This document shows positions 42,480 through 51,101 of a stretch of 64,000 bases of DNA, one piece after another (the stretch's first letter is position 1; every line of letters starts with the position of its first letter). The notes beneath the pieces are model-generated. The model was given only the letters and a program-made list of their open reading frames with translations, did no database searches and was not told the origin of the DNA. Source of the stretch: Myxococcota bacterium (lineage in GTDB: Bacteria; Myxococcota; B64-G9); contig JAKLGA010000006.1 in NCBI GenBank assembly GCA_022710975.1, forward strand, positions 248,001 to 312,000, read 5' to 3'. The position numbers were made by a program, and so were the translations under genes.

Positions 42480-44459
42480 TCAGCCAGGACGGACGGACCA
42501 GCGCTCCAGGCAGCCCTCCCCCTGGACCTCGGCCAGGAAGCGCGAGGGACGCTGGATGCTCTGCCGTCGCCCGGGCCGGTCCGCGATCTGCCGGGTGAGC
42601 AGGTACAGCTCGTCCTTGGCCCGGGTGATGGCGACGTAGAACAGGCGCCGCTCCTCCTCCAGCCCGTCCGGCGCCAGCGCCGCCCGCGGGTGGGGGAACG
42701 CGCCCTCGTCGAGCGCCAGCACGAACACGGCGAACCACTCCAGCCCCTTGGCCTGGTGCACGCTCGAGAGCGTCAGCCGCTCCTCGGGCGCGCCCGGTTT
42801 GCGCAGCTCCTCCGCGCCCACCCCGGCCAGCAGGCTCAGCTCGGACAGGAAGGCGCGCAGGCTCTCGAAGCGCTCGGCGTAGCGCGCGAGCTGGAGCAGA
42901 TCCTCCTGCCTGGACTCCGGCTCGGGGTACAGCGCAGGCAGGCGGTCCGCGTAGCCGCCGGCCAGCACGCACTCGATCGCCGCGGCGCCCGAGGCGCGCA
43001 CCTCGGCGGCGTCCAGGCGCGCGAGCAGCGCGCGCAGCCCCTCGAGCGCCCGCGCGGCGCGGCCGGAGACGCCGGGCAGCGGGGCCGGCTCGAGGGCCCG
43101 GCGGAAGGGATCGGGCGTCTCCCGGAGCGCCCCGAAGATGTGCTGGGCGCTCGCGCGTCCGAGGCCCGGCTGGAGGCGCAGGACCCGCAGCCAGGACAGC
43201 TCGTCGAGCGGGTTCTCCAGCAGGCGCAGGAAGGCCAGCACGTCCTTCACGTGGGCCGACTCGAAGAAACGCAGGCCCGAGCGCACCTGGTACGGGATGC
43301 CGCGCCGGGTGAGCTCGAGCTGCAGCTCCAGCCCGTGGTGGTGGGCGCGGTACAGGACCGCCAGATCGTCCAGGGCGTGGCCCTCGTCGCGGAGCTCGAG
43401 CACGCGCTGGGCCACGAAGCGCGCCTCCATGGCGGCGTCGGCCACGGGCACCAGGGCCGGCCGGGGGCCGCCCTCCGGGCGGGCCGGCCGGAGCGTCTTG
43501 GGGATCTGGCGCTGGTTGGCGCGGATGGCGGCGTTGGCTGCCAGCAGCACCGCGGGCGTCGAGCGGTAGTTCGTCTCCAGCTTGTGGAGCTGCGCCTCGG
43601 GCCAGCGGCCCGAGAAGCCCAGGATGGCCTCCGGGCTGGCGCCGCGGAAGGCGTAGATCGACTGGGCGTCGTCCCCCACCACGGTCAGGTTGCGGTGCGC
43701 GGCGGCCAGCCGGTCCACCAGCTCGACCTGCAGCGGGCTGGTGTCCTGGTACTCGTCCACCAGCACGTGCAGGAAGCGGCTCGACAGGGACTCGGCCAGC
43801 TCGGGCCGGGCGGCCAGCAGCGCCCGTAGGTGCTCGAGCAGATCGTCGAAGTCCATGGCGTCCATGGCCCGCTTGCGCTCCCGGTACGCCTGCACGGCGC
43901 GCGAGAGGTCGTCGAGCTGGGCCGCCAGCGCGGGCGCCCGGGCGAGCACCAGCGGCTCGAACCCCGTCAGGGTGTTCACCGAGAGCCCCAGCAGCTCGCC
44001 CACCACCGCGGGCTGGGCCAGGCTCTTCTGGCCCCGGGCCTGGGCGGTCAGGCAGTCGCCCAAGAGCTCGCGCGCGTCCTCCTGGTCCAGGATGGTGTAG
44101 CCCGGGCTGAAGCCCGCCAGGCCGGCGTGCTCCCGCAGCAGCCGGTTGGCCAGGTGGTGGAAGGTGCCGCCCCACACCCTGCGCACCTCGCCCCCGACCA
44201 GGTGCTCGACCCGCGCCAGCATCTCGCGGGCGGCCTTGTTGGTGAAGGTGCACAGCAGCACGCCCGGCGCCGGCACCCCCCGGGCGAGGAGCGCGGCCAC
44301 GCGGTAGGTCAGGGTGCGGGTCTTGCCGCTGCCGGCCCCGGCGATCACCAGGCGCGGGCCGTCGCCCGCCAGGACCACCTCGAGCTGCTGGGGGTTCAAC
44401 TCGCGGGAGAAGTCCACCCCGGCCGGAGGCGCCGGGGCGCGCAGCTCGTAGGTCTTCAT
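42480..44459 (-). CDS. uvrD: UvrD/Rep/PcrA-family superfamily 1 DNA helicase
   Basis: 659 residues from the ATG at 44459-44457, overlapping the upstream stop as ATGA. All SF1A motifs are present in order: I (AGAGSGKTRT), Ia (FTNKAAREML), II (VDEYQDTSP), III (VVGDDAQSIYAFRGAS), IV (LETNYRST), V (SVHQAKGLEW) and VI (ERRLFYVAITRAK). It is an ATP-dependent 3'-to-5' helicase for repair or replication restart. It is slightly shorter than E. coli UvrD and lacks the long C-terminal tail. Translational coupling to an upstream TPR-type lipoprotein gene is an odd neighbourhood. I cannot decide among UvrD, Rep and PcrA from this sequence. Confidence 0.93.
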   Translation of the reverse strand: MKTYELRAPAPPAGVDFSRELNPQQLEVVLAGDGPRLVIAGAGSGKTRTLTYRVAALLARGVPAPGVLLCTFTNKAAREMLARVEHLVGGEVRRVWGGTFHHLANRLLREHAGLAGFSPGYTILDQEDARELLGDCLTAQARGQKSLAQPAVVGELLGLSVNTLTGFEPLVLARAPALAAQLDDLSRAVQAYRERKRAMDAMDFDDLLEHLRALLAARPELAESLSSRFLHVLVDEYQDTSPLQVELVDRLAAAHRNLTVVGDDAQSIYAFRGASPEAILGFSGRWPEAQLHKLETNYRSTPAVLLAANAAIRANQRQIPKTLRPARPEGGPRPALVPVADAAMEARFVAQRVLELRDEGHALDDLAVLYRAHHHGLELQLELTRRGIPYQVRSGLRFFESAHVKDVLAFLRLLENPLDELSWLRVLRLQPGLGRASAQHIFGALRETPDPFRRALEPAPLPGVSGRAARALEGLRALLARLDAAEVRASGAAAIECVLAGGYADRLPALYPEPESRQEDLLQLARYAERFESLRAFLSELSLLAGVGAEELRKPGAPEERLTLSSVHQAKGLEWFAVFVLALDEGAFPHPRAALAPDGLEEERRLFYVAITRAKDELYLLTRQIADRPGRRQSIQRPSRFLAEVQGEGCLERWSVRPG

Positions 44460-46315
44460 GGCGACAGCGTCGGCCCGGCGGCCAGGCCGGAGAGCTCGGC
44501 GGCCGCCTGGAGCGCGGCCGACAGCAGCCGGAGCCACGGCCGGGGGGCGCAGCAGGCGGCGGCCACCATCGTCGGCGCGGCCCGTGGCCCGCCGGCGATC
44601 GCCAGCGCGACGAGCGCCCGCGCGAGGGTGCGCTCCGCGTCCTGGTCCGCCGCCTCCGGCTGCGCCTCGGCCGGCGCCTGCCCGGTCCGGTAGCCGGGGT
44701 GGGCGCGCGCCCAGCGATCCTCCTCGTCGGCGAGCCAGCGCCGGAGCTCGGCCAGGCCGCTCGACGAGCGCTCCAGCCAGGGTCCCAGCGTGGCCGCGCG
44801 AGGATCGGCCCCGGCCTGGTAGGGGCCGAGCACCGCCGACCACAGCCTGGCCAGACCCTCGAGTTGGCGCAGCACCAGGAAGCCCTGCCCGGAGCCGCGC
44901 AGCTCCGCCCCCGCCTGGCCCCAGGCCTCCCGCCGGCGGCGCGAGAAGTCGGCCGCCACGTCGCTGAAGCGGCTCGCCAGGCTGGCGGCCTTGCTGGCGT
45001 CCCCGCGCGCCACGGCCAGGGCGTGGACCCGGCGGAGCGCGAACAGCTCGGGCGGATCCTGCTCGCCCAGCAGGCGGTCGAGCAGCCGCTCCGCCTCGCT
45101 CGCGTCGCCGGCGAGCTCGGCCAGGGCGCTCAGGCGCAGCAGCAGCAGCCCGCTCTGCGCGTTGGGCGCCAGCGCCAGCCGCCGGCCCGCGATCCAGGCC
45201 TCGGCCCGCAGGGGCTCGAGACCGGCCACGAGCGCCGAGAGCGCCAGCCAGGCCTCCTCGCGCACCGCCAGGTAGGCGTCCCCGAGCGCCTCGAGCAGCG
45301 CGTCCGCGACGGCCTCGTCCGGCCAGGCGGCGAGCGAGCGGGCCAGCAGCCAACGCGCCCGCGGATCCTGCTCGCGCGCCAGCAGGGGCGGCGCGGGCAG
45401 GCTGGCCGCGCGCACCAGGCGGGTGGCCTCGGCGAGCCGCCCCGGGCCGGTGGCCGGCCCGCGCGTGCCGCCGCGCTCCGAGAACGCGGCCCGCTCCCAG
45501 GCCTGGCGGGCGGCCTCCAGGCGGGCGGTGAGCGCAGGGGCCTGTACGGCGTCCGCCTGGGCCAGCACGCGCTCCCGCGCTGCCTCGAACCGTCCGGCCT
45601 GCAGCAGGACCCCGAGCTCGGCGGCCTGCAGCCGCGCCCGGAGCGCCCGGGCGCGCGGGTCCTCGGGGTAGTCGGCCACGAACTCCAGCGCCGGCCGGAG
45701 CGCGGGAGAGGCCACCGCCTCCGCGTGCCGCAGGCTCCGCAGCGCCTCGTCGAGCTCGGCCCGGCAGGCGATGTCCGGCCGCGCGGCGATGAGCTGCTCG
45801 AGCGCCGCGCGCGAGCCCGCGGCCCGAGCTTCGGCGCACATCAGCTTCTCCAGGGCGGCCTGGGCCGCCGGCGCGTGCTGGCTCTGCGGGTAGGCGCGCA
45901 GGAAGGCCTGGTAGCCCTGGCTGCTGGCCTCGGCCGTGGCCGCGTCGAAGTCCAGCCGCTCGAGCTGGCGCCGGGCCTGGATGGCCTCGCTGGTGTCGGG
46001 GTGGCGTTCGATGAAGGCAGCGAAGGCGTAGCGCGTGCCCGTGTCCCTGGCCTGACGGTACTCGATGGCGGTGATGCGCGCGAGCGCCTCGCCCGCCTCG
46101 AAGTCGTCCGGCCTGCGCTGGATGAAGCGGCGCAGCTCCTCGACGTCGTCCGTGTCCTTCAGCTCCTCCCACCTCCCGGTCATGCACCCGGAGGGGACCA
46201 GGGCCAGGAGGAGGGTCGTGCACAGAATAGTGGAGACATAACACCTACATGTAAGTACATGTGTCCAAATTTTTGACAGGTCCGCACCACGATGCGACGA
46301 TAAGGCATGGAACAT
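44456..46315 (-). CDS. Large helical-repeat lipoprotein, unknown
   Basis: About 619 residues. The segment YVSTILCTTLLLALVPSGC is a clear lipoprotein-type signal, but the only in-frame standard start ahead of it is the ATG at 46315, which lies within the divergent gene's first codons. A non-standard CTG or ATT start nearer 46230 is possible. The mature protein is Ala/Leu/Arg-rich helical repeats, starting with tetratricopeptide-like units (DDFEAGEALARITAIEYRQA, GYQAFLRAYPQSQHAP as in BamD/YbgF-type proteins). Its stop overlaps the start of the helicase gene. The function is unknown; a scaffold role in the envelope is inferred only from fold. Confidence 0.65.
   Translation of the reverse strand: MFHALSSHRGADLSKIWTHVLTCRCYVSTILCTTLLLALVPSGCMTGRWEELKDTDDVEELRRFIQRRPDDFEAGEALARITAIEYRQARDTGTRYAFAAFIERHPDTSEAIQARRQLERLDFDAATAEASSQGYQAFLRAYPQSQHAPAAQAALEKLMCAEARAAGSRAALEQLIAARPDIACRAELDEALRSLRHAEAVASPALRPALEFVADYPEDPRARALRARLQAAELGVLLQAGRFEAARERVLAQADAVQAPALTARLEAARQAWERAAFSERGGTRGPATGPGRLAEATRLVRAASLPAPPLLAREQDPRARWLLARSLAAWPDEAVADALLEALGDAYLAVREEAWLALSALVAGLEPLRAEAWIAGRRLALAPNAQSGLLLLRLSALAELAGDASEAERLLDRLLGEQDPPELFALRRVHALAVARGDASKAASLASRFSDVAADFSRRRREAWGQAGAELRGSGQGFLVLRQLEGLARLWSAVLGPYQAGADPRAATLGPWLERSSSGLAELRRWLADEEDRWARAHPGYRTGQAPAEAQPEAADQDAERTLARALVALAIAGGPRAAPTMVAAACCAPRPWLRLLSAALQAAAELSGLAAGPTLSP
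46238..46268 (-). promoter_or_regulatory. Putative minus-strand promoter with embedded palindrome
   Basis: On the minus strand TTGGAC (46268-46263) and TGTTAT (46243-46238) are 19 bases apart, and the spacer is almost entirely the palindrome at 46247-46262. The promoter would serve the helical-repeat lipoprotein, but transcription would then start downstream of its only ATG, so promoter or start codon is misjudged. Confidence 0.3.
46247..46262. promoter_or_regulatory. 16-bp inverted repeat, candidate operator
   Basis: ACATGTA-AG-TACATGT: perfect 7-base arms with a 2-base centre, in the most AT-rich stretch of the window, between divergent genes. The position between possible -35 and -10 elements and the dyad symmetry suggest a repressor or activator site. 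Confidence 0.45.
46273..46301 (+). promoter_or_regulatory. Putative promoter for the NlpC/P60-like gene
   Basis: A consensus TTGACA -35 (46273-46278), 17-base spacer and a weak GACGAT -10 (46296-46301), five bases before the ATG at 46307. That ATG lacks a Shine-Dalgarno, so this would be a leaderless transcript. Confidence 0.4.
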
Positions 46316-47167
46316 CAAAGTAAAAACGTTTTCGCCGCCCCCCTCGCCGCAGCCTTCCTCGCGTTCACCGGGTGCGCTGGGCCCAGCCAGCTGGGCGGCG
46401 ATCCCGGCTTCCGGAGCGTGCTGCTCCAGGACGCGGGCAGCGGGGAGTCGCTCGTGGCGCGGAGCTCCAGCGGCGATGGCGCCGGCGGCTTCCGCCTCCA
46501 GCCCCCCTCGCGGAAGCTCGACAGCCAGTGCCAGCTCGGCTTCCGCCACCCCGTGCTCAACCGGTGCGAGTACCTCGAGCGGGCCCCGGCGCCGGAGCCG
46601 ACGTCGGGCGGGGTGCGCTGCTCGGAGCCGGCGAGCTGCCGCGAGAGCCTGGTCGCCCACGCCCGGGGGCTCCAGGGCCGGGATCGCTACCGGGTCGGAG
46701 GGCGCGAGTTCCCCCGGGACTGCGCCGGGTTCACCCTGGCCGCCCTGGCCGGCGCCGGCCTCGATCTGGAGGCGCTGCTGCCGGTGGATCCCGAGGATCC
46801 GAGCGGGGTGTCGCTGCTGCACCGCATGGCCAGCCAGCGGGGCATGCTCCACCGCAGCCGCGTGCCGCAGGTGGGCGACCTGGTGTTCTTCGATCACACC
46901 TGGGATCGCAACCGCAACGGCAGGGCCGACGACGCGCTGACCCACGTGGGCATCGTCGAGCGCGTGGACCCGGACGGCACCATCACCTTCCTGCACCGGG
47001 TGAAACGCGGGGAGCTGCGCTACCGGATGAACCTGTTCCACCCGGCGCTGCGGCGCGAGCCCAAGACCGGCAAGGTGCTGAACCACTACCTGCGGGTCGG
47101 GGCCGACCACGGCTCCGGACGGCTCACCGGCCAGCTCTTCCACGACTTCGCCACCGTGTTCCGCTGA
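46307..47167 (+). CDS. NlpC/P60-like cell-wall hydrolase lipoprotein
   Basis: 286 residues. The signal peptide ends at Cys23 (FLAFTGC). The C-terminal half has the NlpC/P60/CHAP pattern: catalytic Cys in PRDCAGFTLAAL, a glycine-acid strand VGDLVFFDH, and the catalytic His in THVGIVERVDPDG, with a third polar residue likely in TFLHRV. Such enzymes are cysteine peptidases or amidases acting on peptidoglycan stem peptides. An insert between the Cys and the GDLVFF strand (LLPVDPEDPSGVSLL) and DRNRNGRADD, a calcium-loop-like stretch, are unusual. It is divergent from the helical-repeat lipoprotein across a likely regulatory region. The next gene is convergent, 115 bases away, and I see nothing definite in that gap. 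Confidence 0.75.
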   Translation: MEHQSKNVFAAPLAAAFLAFTGCAGPSQLGGDPGFRSVLLQDAGSGESLVARSSSGDGAGGFRLQPPSRKLDSQCQLGFRHPVLNRCEYLERAPAPEPTSGGVRCSEPASCRESLVAHARGLQGRDRYRVGGREFPRDCAGFTLAALAGAGLDLEALLPVDPEDPSGVSLLHRMASQRGMLHRSRVPQVGDLVFFDHTWDRNRNGRADDALTHVGIVERVDPDGTITFLHRVKRGELRYRMNLFHPALRREPKTGKVLNHYLRVGADHGSGRLTGQLFHDFATVFR

Positions 47168-47282
47168 GCCCCGCGCGCTCTCCTGCCCCGCGCCGGCGCT
47201 TTTCCACCCTCGTCCGAGCGGACGTCCTGGTTGGGCTGCGGGCTGCATGGCGACCTCGGGCGGGTTCGGCCGGAGCGGTCCT

Positions 47283-47774
47283 TCAGGGGACCTTGATCTC
47301 TTCGACGCTGGCCTCGAGGGTCTTGGTGTCCACGAAGGCCACCGTGCACTTGCCCTTCAGCCAGCCGCACGTCTCGCCCGGGTTGATCAGCACCGACTCG
47401 CCGCGGCGCTCGATCTTGGGCTCGTGCGTGTGGGCGTGGACGATGATCTGCGCCCCCGCCGTCAGCAGCTTGTGCAGGATGAAGGCCGTCAGGTCGTGGA
47501 CCACGACCACCTTCTTGCCGTCCAGGTTGAGCTCGTAGGGCGCCGGCTGGATCCTGCCCTGGGAGGCGCGGGTCAGCTCCTTCTGGTCGCCGTCGTTGTT
47601 GCCGAAGACCCCGATCCACGGGCACTCGAGCTTGTTCATGGGCTCCAGGGAGAACGGCGCGACGAAATCCCCGGCGTGGATGGCGAAGCCCACCTTCTTC
47701 TCCCGGAACAGGGCCACCGCCTTCTCCACGACCGGCAGGCGATCGTGGGTGTCCGCGAGGATCCCGATGAGCAT
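47283..47774 (-). CDS. MJ0936/YfcE-family metallophosphoesterase
   Basis: 163 residues, the usual family size. The calcineurin-type motifs are complete: DTHD (residues 8-11), HAGDF, GNND and HAHTHEP. The protein is a small cytoplasmic two-metal phosphodiesterase; the natural substrate of this family is not settled. A TTGACA-18-TACCAT promoter lies at 47828-47857, overlapping the end of comEA, so this gene may have its own transcript. A second member of the same broad family lies at 56228. Confidence 0.88.
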   Translation of the reverse strand: MLIGILADTHDRLPVVEKAVALFREKKVGFAIHAGDFVAPFSLEPMNKLECPWIGVFGNNDGDQKELTRASQGRIQPAPYELNLDGKKVVVVHDLTAFILHKLLTAGAQIIVHAHTHEPKIERRGESVLINPGETCGWLKGKCTVAFVDTKTLEASVEEIKVP

Positions 47775-47827
47775 GACGCGCGTCCTTTCGGTCGCAGCAA
47801 GCGGCCACAGGGTGCCGATCGCGGCGG

Positions 47828-47857
47828 ATGGTAGCAGGCGCCCCGCGGGCTTGTCAA
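47828..47857 (-). promoter_or_regulatory. Putative promoter for the MJ0936-type phosphoesterase gene
   Basis: Minus strand: TTGACA (47857-47852), 18-base spacer, TACCAT (47833-47828). Leader of ~50 bases to the ATG at 47774. The -35 overlaps the comEA stop codon. Confidence 0.45.
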
Positions 47858-48390
47858 CGAAGGAACGGCTTGATCTTCCACAGGGTCTTGGAGCCGATCC
47901 CCCTCACCTCCTCGAGCTCCTCCAGGCTGGCGAAGGGCCCGTGCTCCTCCCGGTGTTGGACGATGCGGCCGGCCAGGGTCGGGCCGATGCCCGGGATGGC
48001 CTCCAGATCCTCGGCCGTGGCCGTGTTGAGCTCGATGCCCACTCCGGCCAGCAGGCTGGCGCTCCCGGGCAGCGGGGCGGAGGTGAAGCTGCAGGCGCCG
48101 TCCTGCCCGACCCGGAGCTCCAGAGCCGTGGGCCGGCCCGGCGCGAGCTGGAGCGCGCAGGCTTCCGGCAGGCCGCTCGCCCGGCGCAGCCCCAGCAGGC
48201 CGAGCTTGCGCACGCCCGGGCACCACAGCCCCGCGCGCTCGACCTGGCCCTGCACCAGGAGCGCCCGGCGGCAGTCCGGCGCGGCGTAGGGTCCCTCGCC
48301 CGCCTGCCCGCCCGCCCACAGCCCGAGCAGGCCGGGCAGCGCCAGCAGCGCGATCAGCACGAAGATGCCCAGCTCCTGGCGGGTCCCCAT
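47854..48390 (-). CDS. comEA: ComEA-like helix-hairpin-helix protein
   Basis: 178 residues. One N-terminal transmembrane helix (LGIFVLIALLALPGLLGLW) anchors the protein. A middle ~80-residue region with two cysteines is followed by the C-terminal tandem HhH domain (INTA pattern: LNTATAEDLEAIPGIGPTLA, SLEELEEVRGIGSKTLWKI). HhH domains bind double-stranded DNA without sequence specificity; ComEA is the DNA receptor of competence systems. No other competence gene is nearby, so a role in DNA uptake is inferred from fold only. It follows hutI by 19 bases. Confidence 0.8.
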   Translation of the reverse strand: MGTRQELGIFVLIALLALPGLLGLWAGGQAGEGPYAAPDCRRALLVQGQVERAGLWCPGVRKLGLLGLRRASGLPEACALQLAPGRPTALELRVGQDGACSFTSAPLPGSASLLAGVGIELNTATAEDLEAIPGIGPTLAGRIVQHREEHGPFASLEELEEVRGIGSKTLWKIKPFLR

Positions 48391-48409
48391 CTGCCGCGCC
48401 CCCGCCCGC

Positions 48410-49693
48410 TCAGCCCGGCGGCGGCCAGGCCTGCTTCCCGCGCTTGAAGACCAGGTGGGTGTGGTTCACCCCGAAGTGGTAGATCAGGTTCCGGTAGTCG
48501 GTGGTGTCGAGCACCAGCACGTCCGCGAGCCTCCCCGGCGCCAGCGAGCCCGCCTCCTCCCCCAGCCCGAGCGCCTCGGCCGCGAAGCGCGTCGCGCCCA
48601 GGATGGCCTCGCGCGGGTAGAGCCGGTTCTGCAGGCAGGCCATGTTCAGCATGAGCGGCAGGTTCTCGGTCAGGCAGGAGCCCGGGTTGAAGTCGGTGGA
48701 CACCGCCACCCGGCAACCCGCGTCCGCCAGCATGCGCCCGTCCGCGTAGTCCTTGCGCCCCAGGAAGTAGGTCGCCCCGGGCAGCAGCACCGCCGCCGTG
48801 CCGGAGGCGGCCAGCTTCACCGCGGCCGCGGCGTCCGCGTGCTCCAGGTGGTCGACCGACAGCGCGCCCAGCTCGATCGCCAGCTCCACCGCGCCCGTGC
48901 GGGCGAGCTGCTCGCCGTGCAGCTTGGGCCTCAGCCCGAGCGCCAGGCCGGCCTCCAGCACCCGCCGGGCCTCCGGCAGGCTGAAGGCGCCCTGGTCGCA
49001 GAACACGTCGCAGAAACGCGCCAGGCCCTCCTCGGCCACCCGCGGCAGCATCTCCTGGCACACCAGGTCCAGGTAGCCCTCACGCGCGTGCCTGTGCTCC
49101 CGCGGCACCACGTGGGCGCCCAGGAAGGTGGGCACCACGTCCACCGGGTGCGCCTCGCCGAGCTCGCTGGCTACCCGCAGGATCTTGAGCTCGGTGTCCG
49201 TGTCCAGGCCGTAGCCGCTCTTGGCCTCGAGCGTGGTCACCCCGAACCCCAGGAAGCGGTCCAGGCGCTTCAGCCCGAGCGCCAGGAGCTGCTCGGGCGA
49301 GGCTTCGCGGGTGGCCTTCACCGTGGCGTGGATGCCGCCGCCCGCGGCCAGGATCTCCTCGTAGCTCGAGCCGCCCACCCGCCGGGCGAACTCGTTCGCG
49401 CGGGACCCGGCGAAGACCAGGTGGGTGTGGCAGTCCACCAGCCCGGGCAGGGCCACCCGCCCGCCGAGATCGACCCGGCGAGCGCCGGGCGTGCAGGCCA
49501 CGTGGCTGCCCAGGTCGCGCTGACGCCCGGCCCACACCAGGCGGTCGCCCTGCGCCGCCAGGGCGCCGTCCAGGATGAGCCCCAGCCCGGCGACCGGATC
49601 GTGCTCCTCGTCCCCGGGCCCGCCCGAGGCCGGATCCATGGTCAAGAGCTGGCCGATGTTCTCCAGCACCAGGTCGGCGGTCTGCACGTCCAT
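48410..49693 (-). CDS. hutI: Imidazolonepropionase
   Basis: 427 residues, the usual size. HutI hydrolyses 4-imidazolone-5-propionate to N-formimino-L-glutamate in histidine degradation. The amidohydrolase metal motif is PGLVDCHTHLVFAG, with further ligands and substrate residues in KSGYGLD, LHGEQLARTG, DHLEHAD and STDFNPGS. All are typical of HutI. No hutH, hutU or hutG lies in the window, so the rest of the pathway must be elsewhere. It follows lpd by seven bases on the same strand, which suggests co-transcription. Confidence 0.93.
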   Translation of the reverse strand: MDVQTADLVLENIGQLLTMDPASGGPGDEEHDPVAGLGLILDGALAAQGDRLVWAGRQRDLGSHVACTPGARRVDLGGRVALPGLVDCHTHLVFAGSRANEFARRVGGSSYEEILAAGGGIHATVKATREASPEQLLALGLKRLDRFLGFGVTTLEAKSGYGLDTDTELKILRVASELGEAHPVDVVPTFLGAHVVPREHRHAREGYLDLVCQEMLPRVAEEGLARFCDVFCDQGAFSLPEARRVLEAGLALGLRPKLHGEQLARTGAVELAIELGALSVDHLEHADAAAAVKLAASGTAAVLLPGATYFLGRKDYADGRMLADAGCRVAVSTDFNPGSCLTENLPLMLNMACLQNRLYPREAILGATRFAAEALGLGEEAGSLAPGRLADVLVLDTTDYRNLIYHFGVNHTHLVFKRGKQAWPPPG

Positions 49694-49700
49694 GGACCCC

Positions 49701-51101
49701 TCACCGCTTGCGCGCCGGGGCGCGGTGGATGGCCAGGCCGAAACAGTCGCCGGCGGCCTCCATGAGCATCTCGGGCAGGGTCGGGTGGGCGTGGATGGTC
49801 TCGGCCACCTGGCGGGCGGTCAGCCCCTGCTGGACCGCCAGGGTCAGCTCGGCGATGAGCGCGCCCGCCTCGTGCCCGGCGATGATCCCGCCCAGCACCC
49901 GGCCACCGCCCGGCTCGGCCACGATCTCCACGCGCCCGTCGGCCACCCCGTCGCACAGCGCCTTGCCCAGCCCGTTGTACAGGAACTTGCCGACCTCAAC
50001 CTCCCGGCCCTGCTGCTTGGCGGCCTCGGGCGTGAGCCCCACGCTGGCCAGCTCGGGCGAGGTGAACACCACGCTGGGCACCGCGTCGTAGCGCATGCGC
50101 TCCGCGTGCCCCAGCGCGTTCGCCGCGGCCACCTCGCCCTCCCGGGCGGCGGTGTGCGCGAGCCAGGTGCGGCCTACCGCGTCGCCGATGGCGAACACCT
50201 TCGGGACTGCCGTGGCCATGCGCTCGTCCACCCGCACCCGACCGCGCTCGAGCTCCAGCCCGGCCTCCTCCAGGCCGAGCCCGGCGGTGGCCGCCCGGCG
50301 TCCCGTGGCCACCAGGACCTGATCGCAGGCCAGCGCCTCGCCGCCCGGCAGGCGCAGGCGGACCTCGTCCGCGCCAGCCTCCACGCCCTCCACGCCGATC
50401 CCCGTGCGCACCTGGACGCCCGCCTTGCGGAAGGCCTTCTTCAGCGCCGCCGACAGGCCGGGATCGAGGGTGCTGAGCAGGTTGGGGAGCAGCTCCACCA
50501 CCGTCACCTCCACGCCGAAGGCCCGGTAGATGGAGGCGAACTCGCAGCCGATCACCCCGCCGCCCACGACCACCAGCCGGCGCGGCAGGTCGGTCGCGGC
50601 CAGGACCTCGTCCGAGCTGACCACCCGCTGCCCGTCGAGGGGCAGCATGGGCAGCCGGGCGGGCTCCGAGCCCACGGCCACGATCAGCCCCCGCTCGGCC
50701 AGGAGCTCCTCCGCGCCGCCCTCCCCCTCCACCCGCAGCCTGTCCGGCCCGAGCAGCCGGCCGCGCCCGCGCACGTGCTCGACGCGCTGGGCCTTCAGCA
50801 GCCCGGCGATCCCCTCCCGCAGCGTCCGGACGACCTCGTCCCGCCGGGCGGCCGCGCGGGCGAAGTCGAGCCTGGGCGGGGCCGGCAGCTCGATCCCCAG
50901 CTCGGCCGCCTGGTGCAGGCGCTCGAGCAGGTGGGCGCTGGCGGCCAGCGCCTTGGTGGGGATGCAGCCGCGGTTGGTGCAGGTGCCGCCCAGCTCGCGC
51001 GCCTCGACCAGCGCCACCCGCGCGCCGAGCTGCGCGGCCCGGATGGCCGCCGTGTACCCGCCCGGTCCGCCGCCCAGCACCAGCACGTCGAAGCTCCTCA
51101 C
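49701..51101 (-). CDS. lpdA: Dihydrolipoyl dehydrogenase
   Basis: 466 residues from a GTG at 51101-51099, overlapping the tsaE stop (GTGA), with GGGAGGAGG upstream. The FAD motif is LGGGPGGYTAAIRAAQLGA, the redox disulphide is Cys41/Cys46 in GGTCTNRGCIPTK, the NAD motif is VVGGGVIGCEFASIYRAFG and the catalytic His/Glu pair is in HAHPTLPEML. It reoxidises dihydrolipoamide of 2-oxoacid dehydrogenase or glycine cleavage complexes in the cytoplasm. CTNRGC, instead of the more common CLNVGC, is within family variation. Genes for the partner E1 and E2 subunits are not here. Confidence 0.95.
   Translation of the reverse strand: MRSFDVLVLGGGPGGYTAAIRAAQLGARVALVEARELGGTCTNRGCIPTKALAASAHLLERLHQAAELGIELPAPPRLDFARAAARRDEVVRTLREGIAGLLKAQRVEHVRGRGRLLGPDRLRVEGEGGAEELLAERGLIVAVGSEPARLPMLPLDGQRVVSSDEVLAATDLPRRLVVVGGGVIGCEFASIYRAFGVEVTVVELLPNLLSTLDPGLSAALKKAFRKAGVQVRTGIGVEGVEAGADEVRLRLPGGEALACDQVLVATGRRAATAGLGLEEAGLELERGRVRVDERMATAVPKVFAIGDAVGRTWLAHTAAREGEVAAANALGHAERMRYDAVPSVVFTSPELASVGLTPEAAKQQGREVEVGKFLYNGLGKALCDGVADGRVEIVAEPGGGRVLGGIIAGHEAGALIAELTLAVQQGLTARQVAETIHAHPTLPEMLMEAAGDCFGLAIHRAPARKR

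Noticed and set aside
46180-46239. 19-residue upstream frame ending in ATGA
   Set aside because: No ribosome-binding site and composition mirrors the lipoprotein signal region; kept only as a possibility under the control-region finding.
44460-46244. N-terminal extension of the helicase to 1254 codons
   Set aside because: It is an out-of-frame reading of the lipoprotein gene; SF1 helicases begin near the ATG at 44459, which overlaps the upstream stop.
47190-47203. GCGCCGGCGC followed by TTTT as a terminator
   Set aside because: The palindrome has no loop and too few pairs for a stable hairpin; insufficient support.
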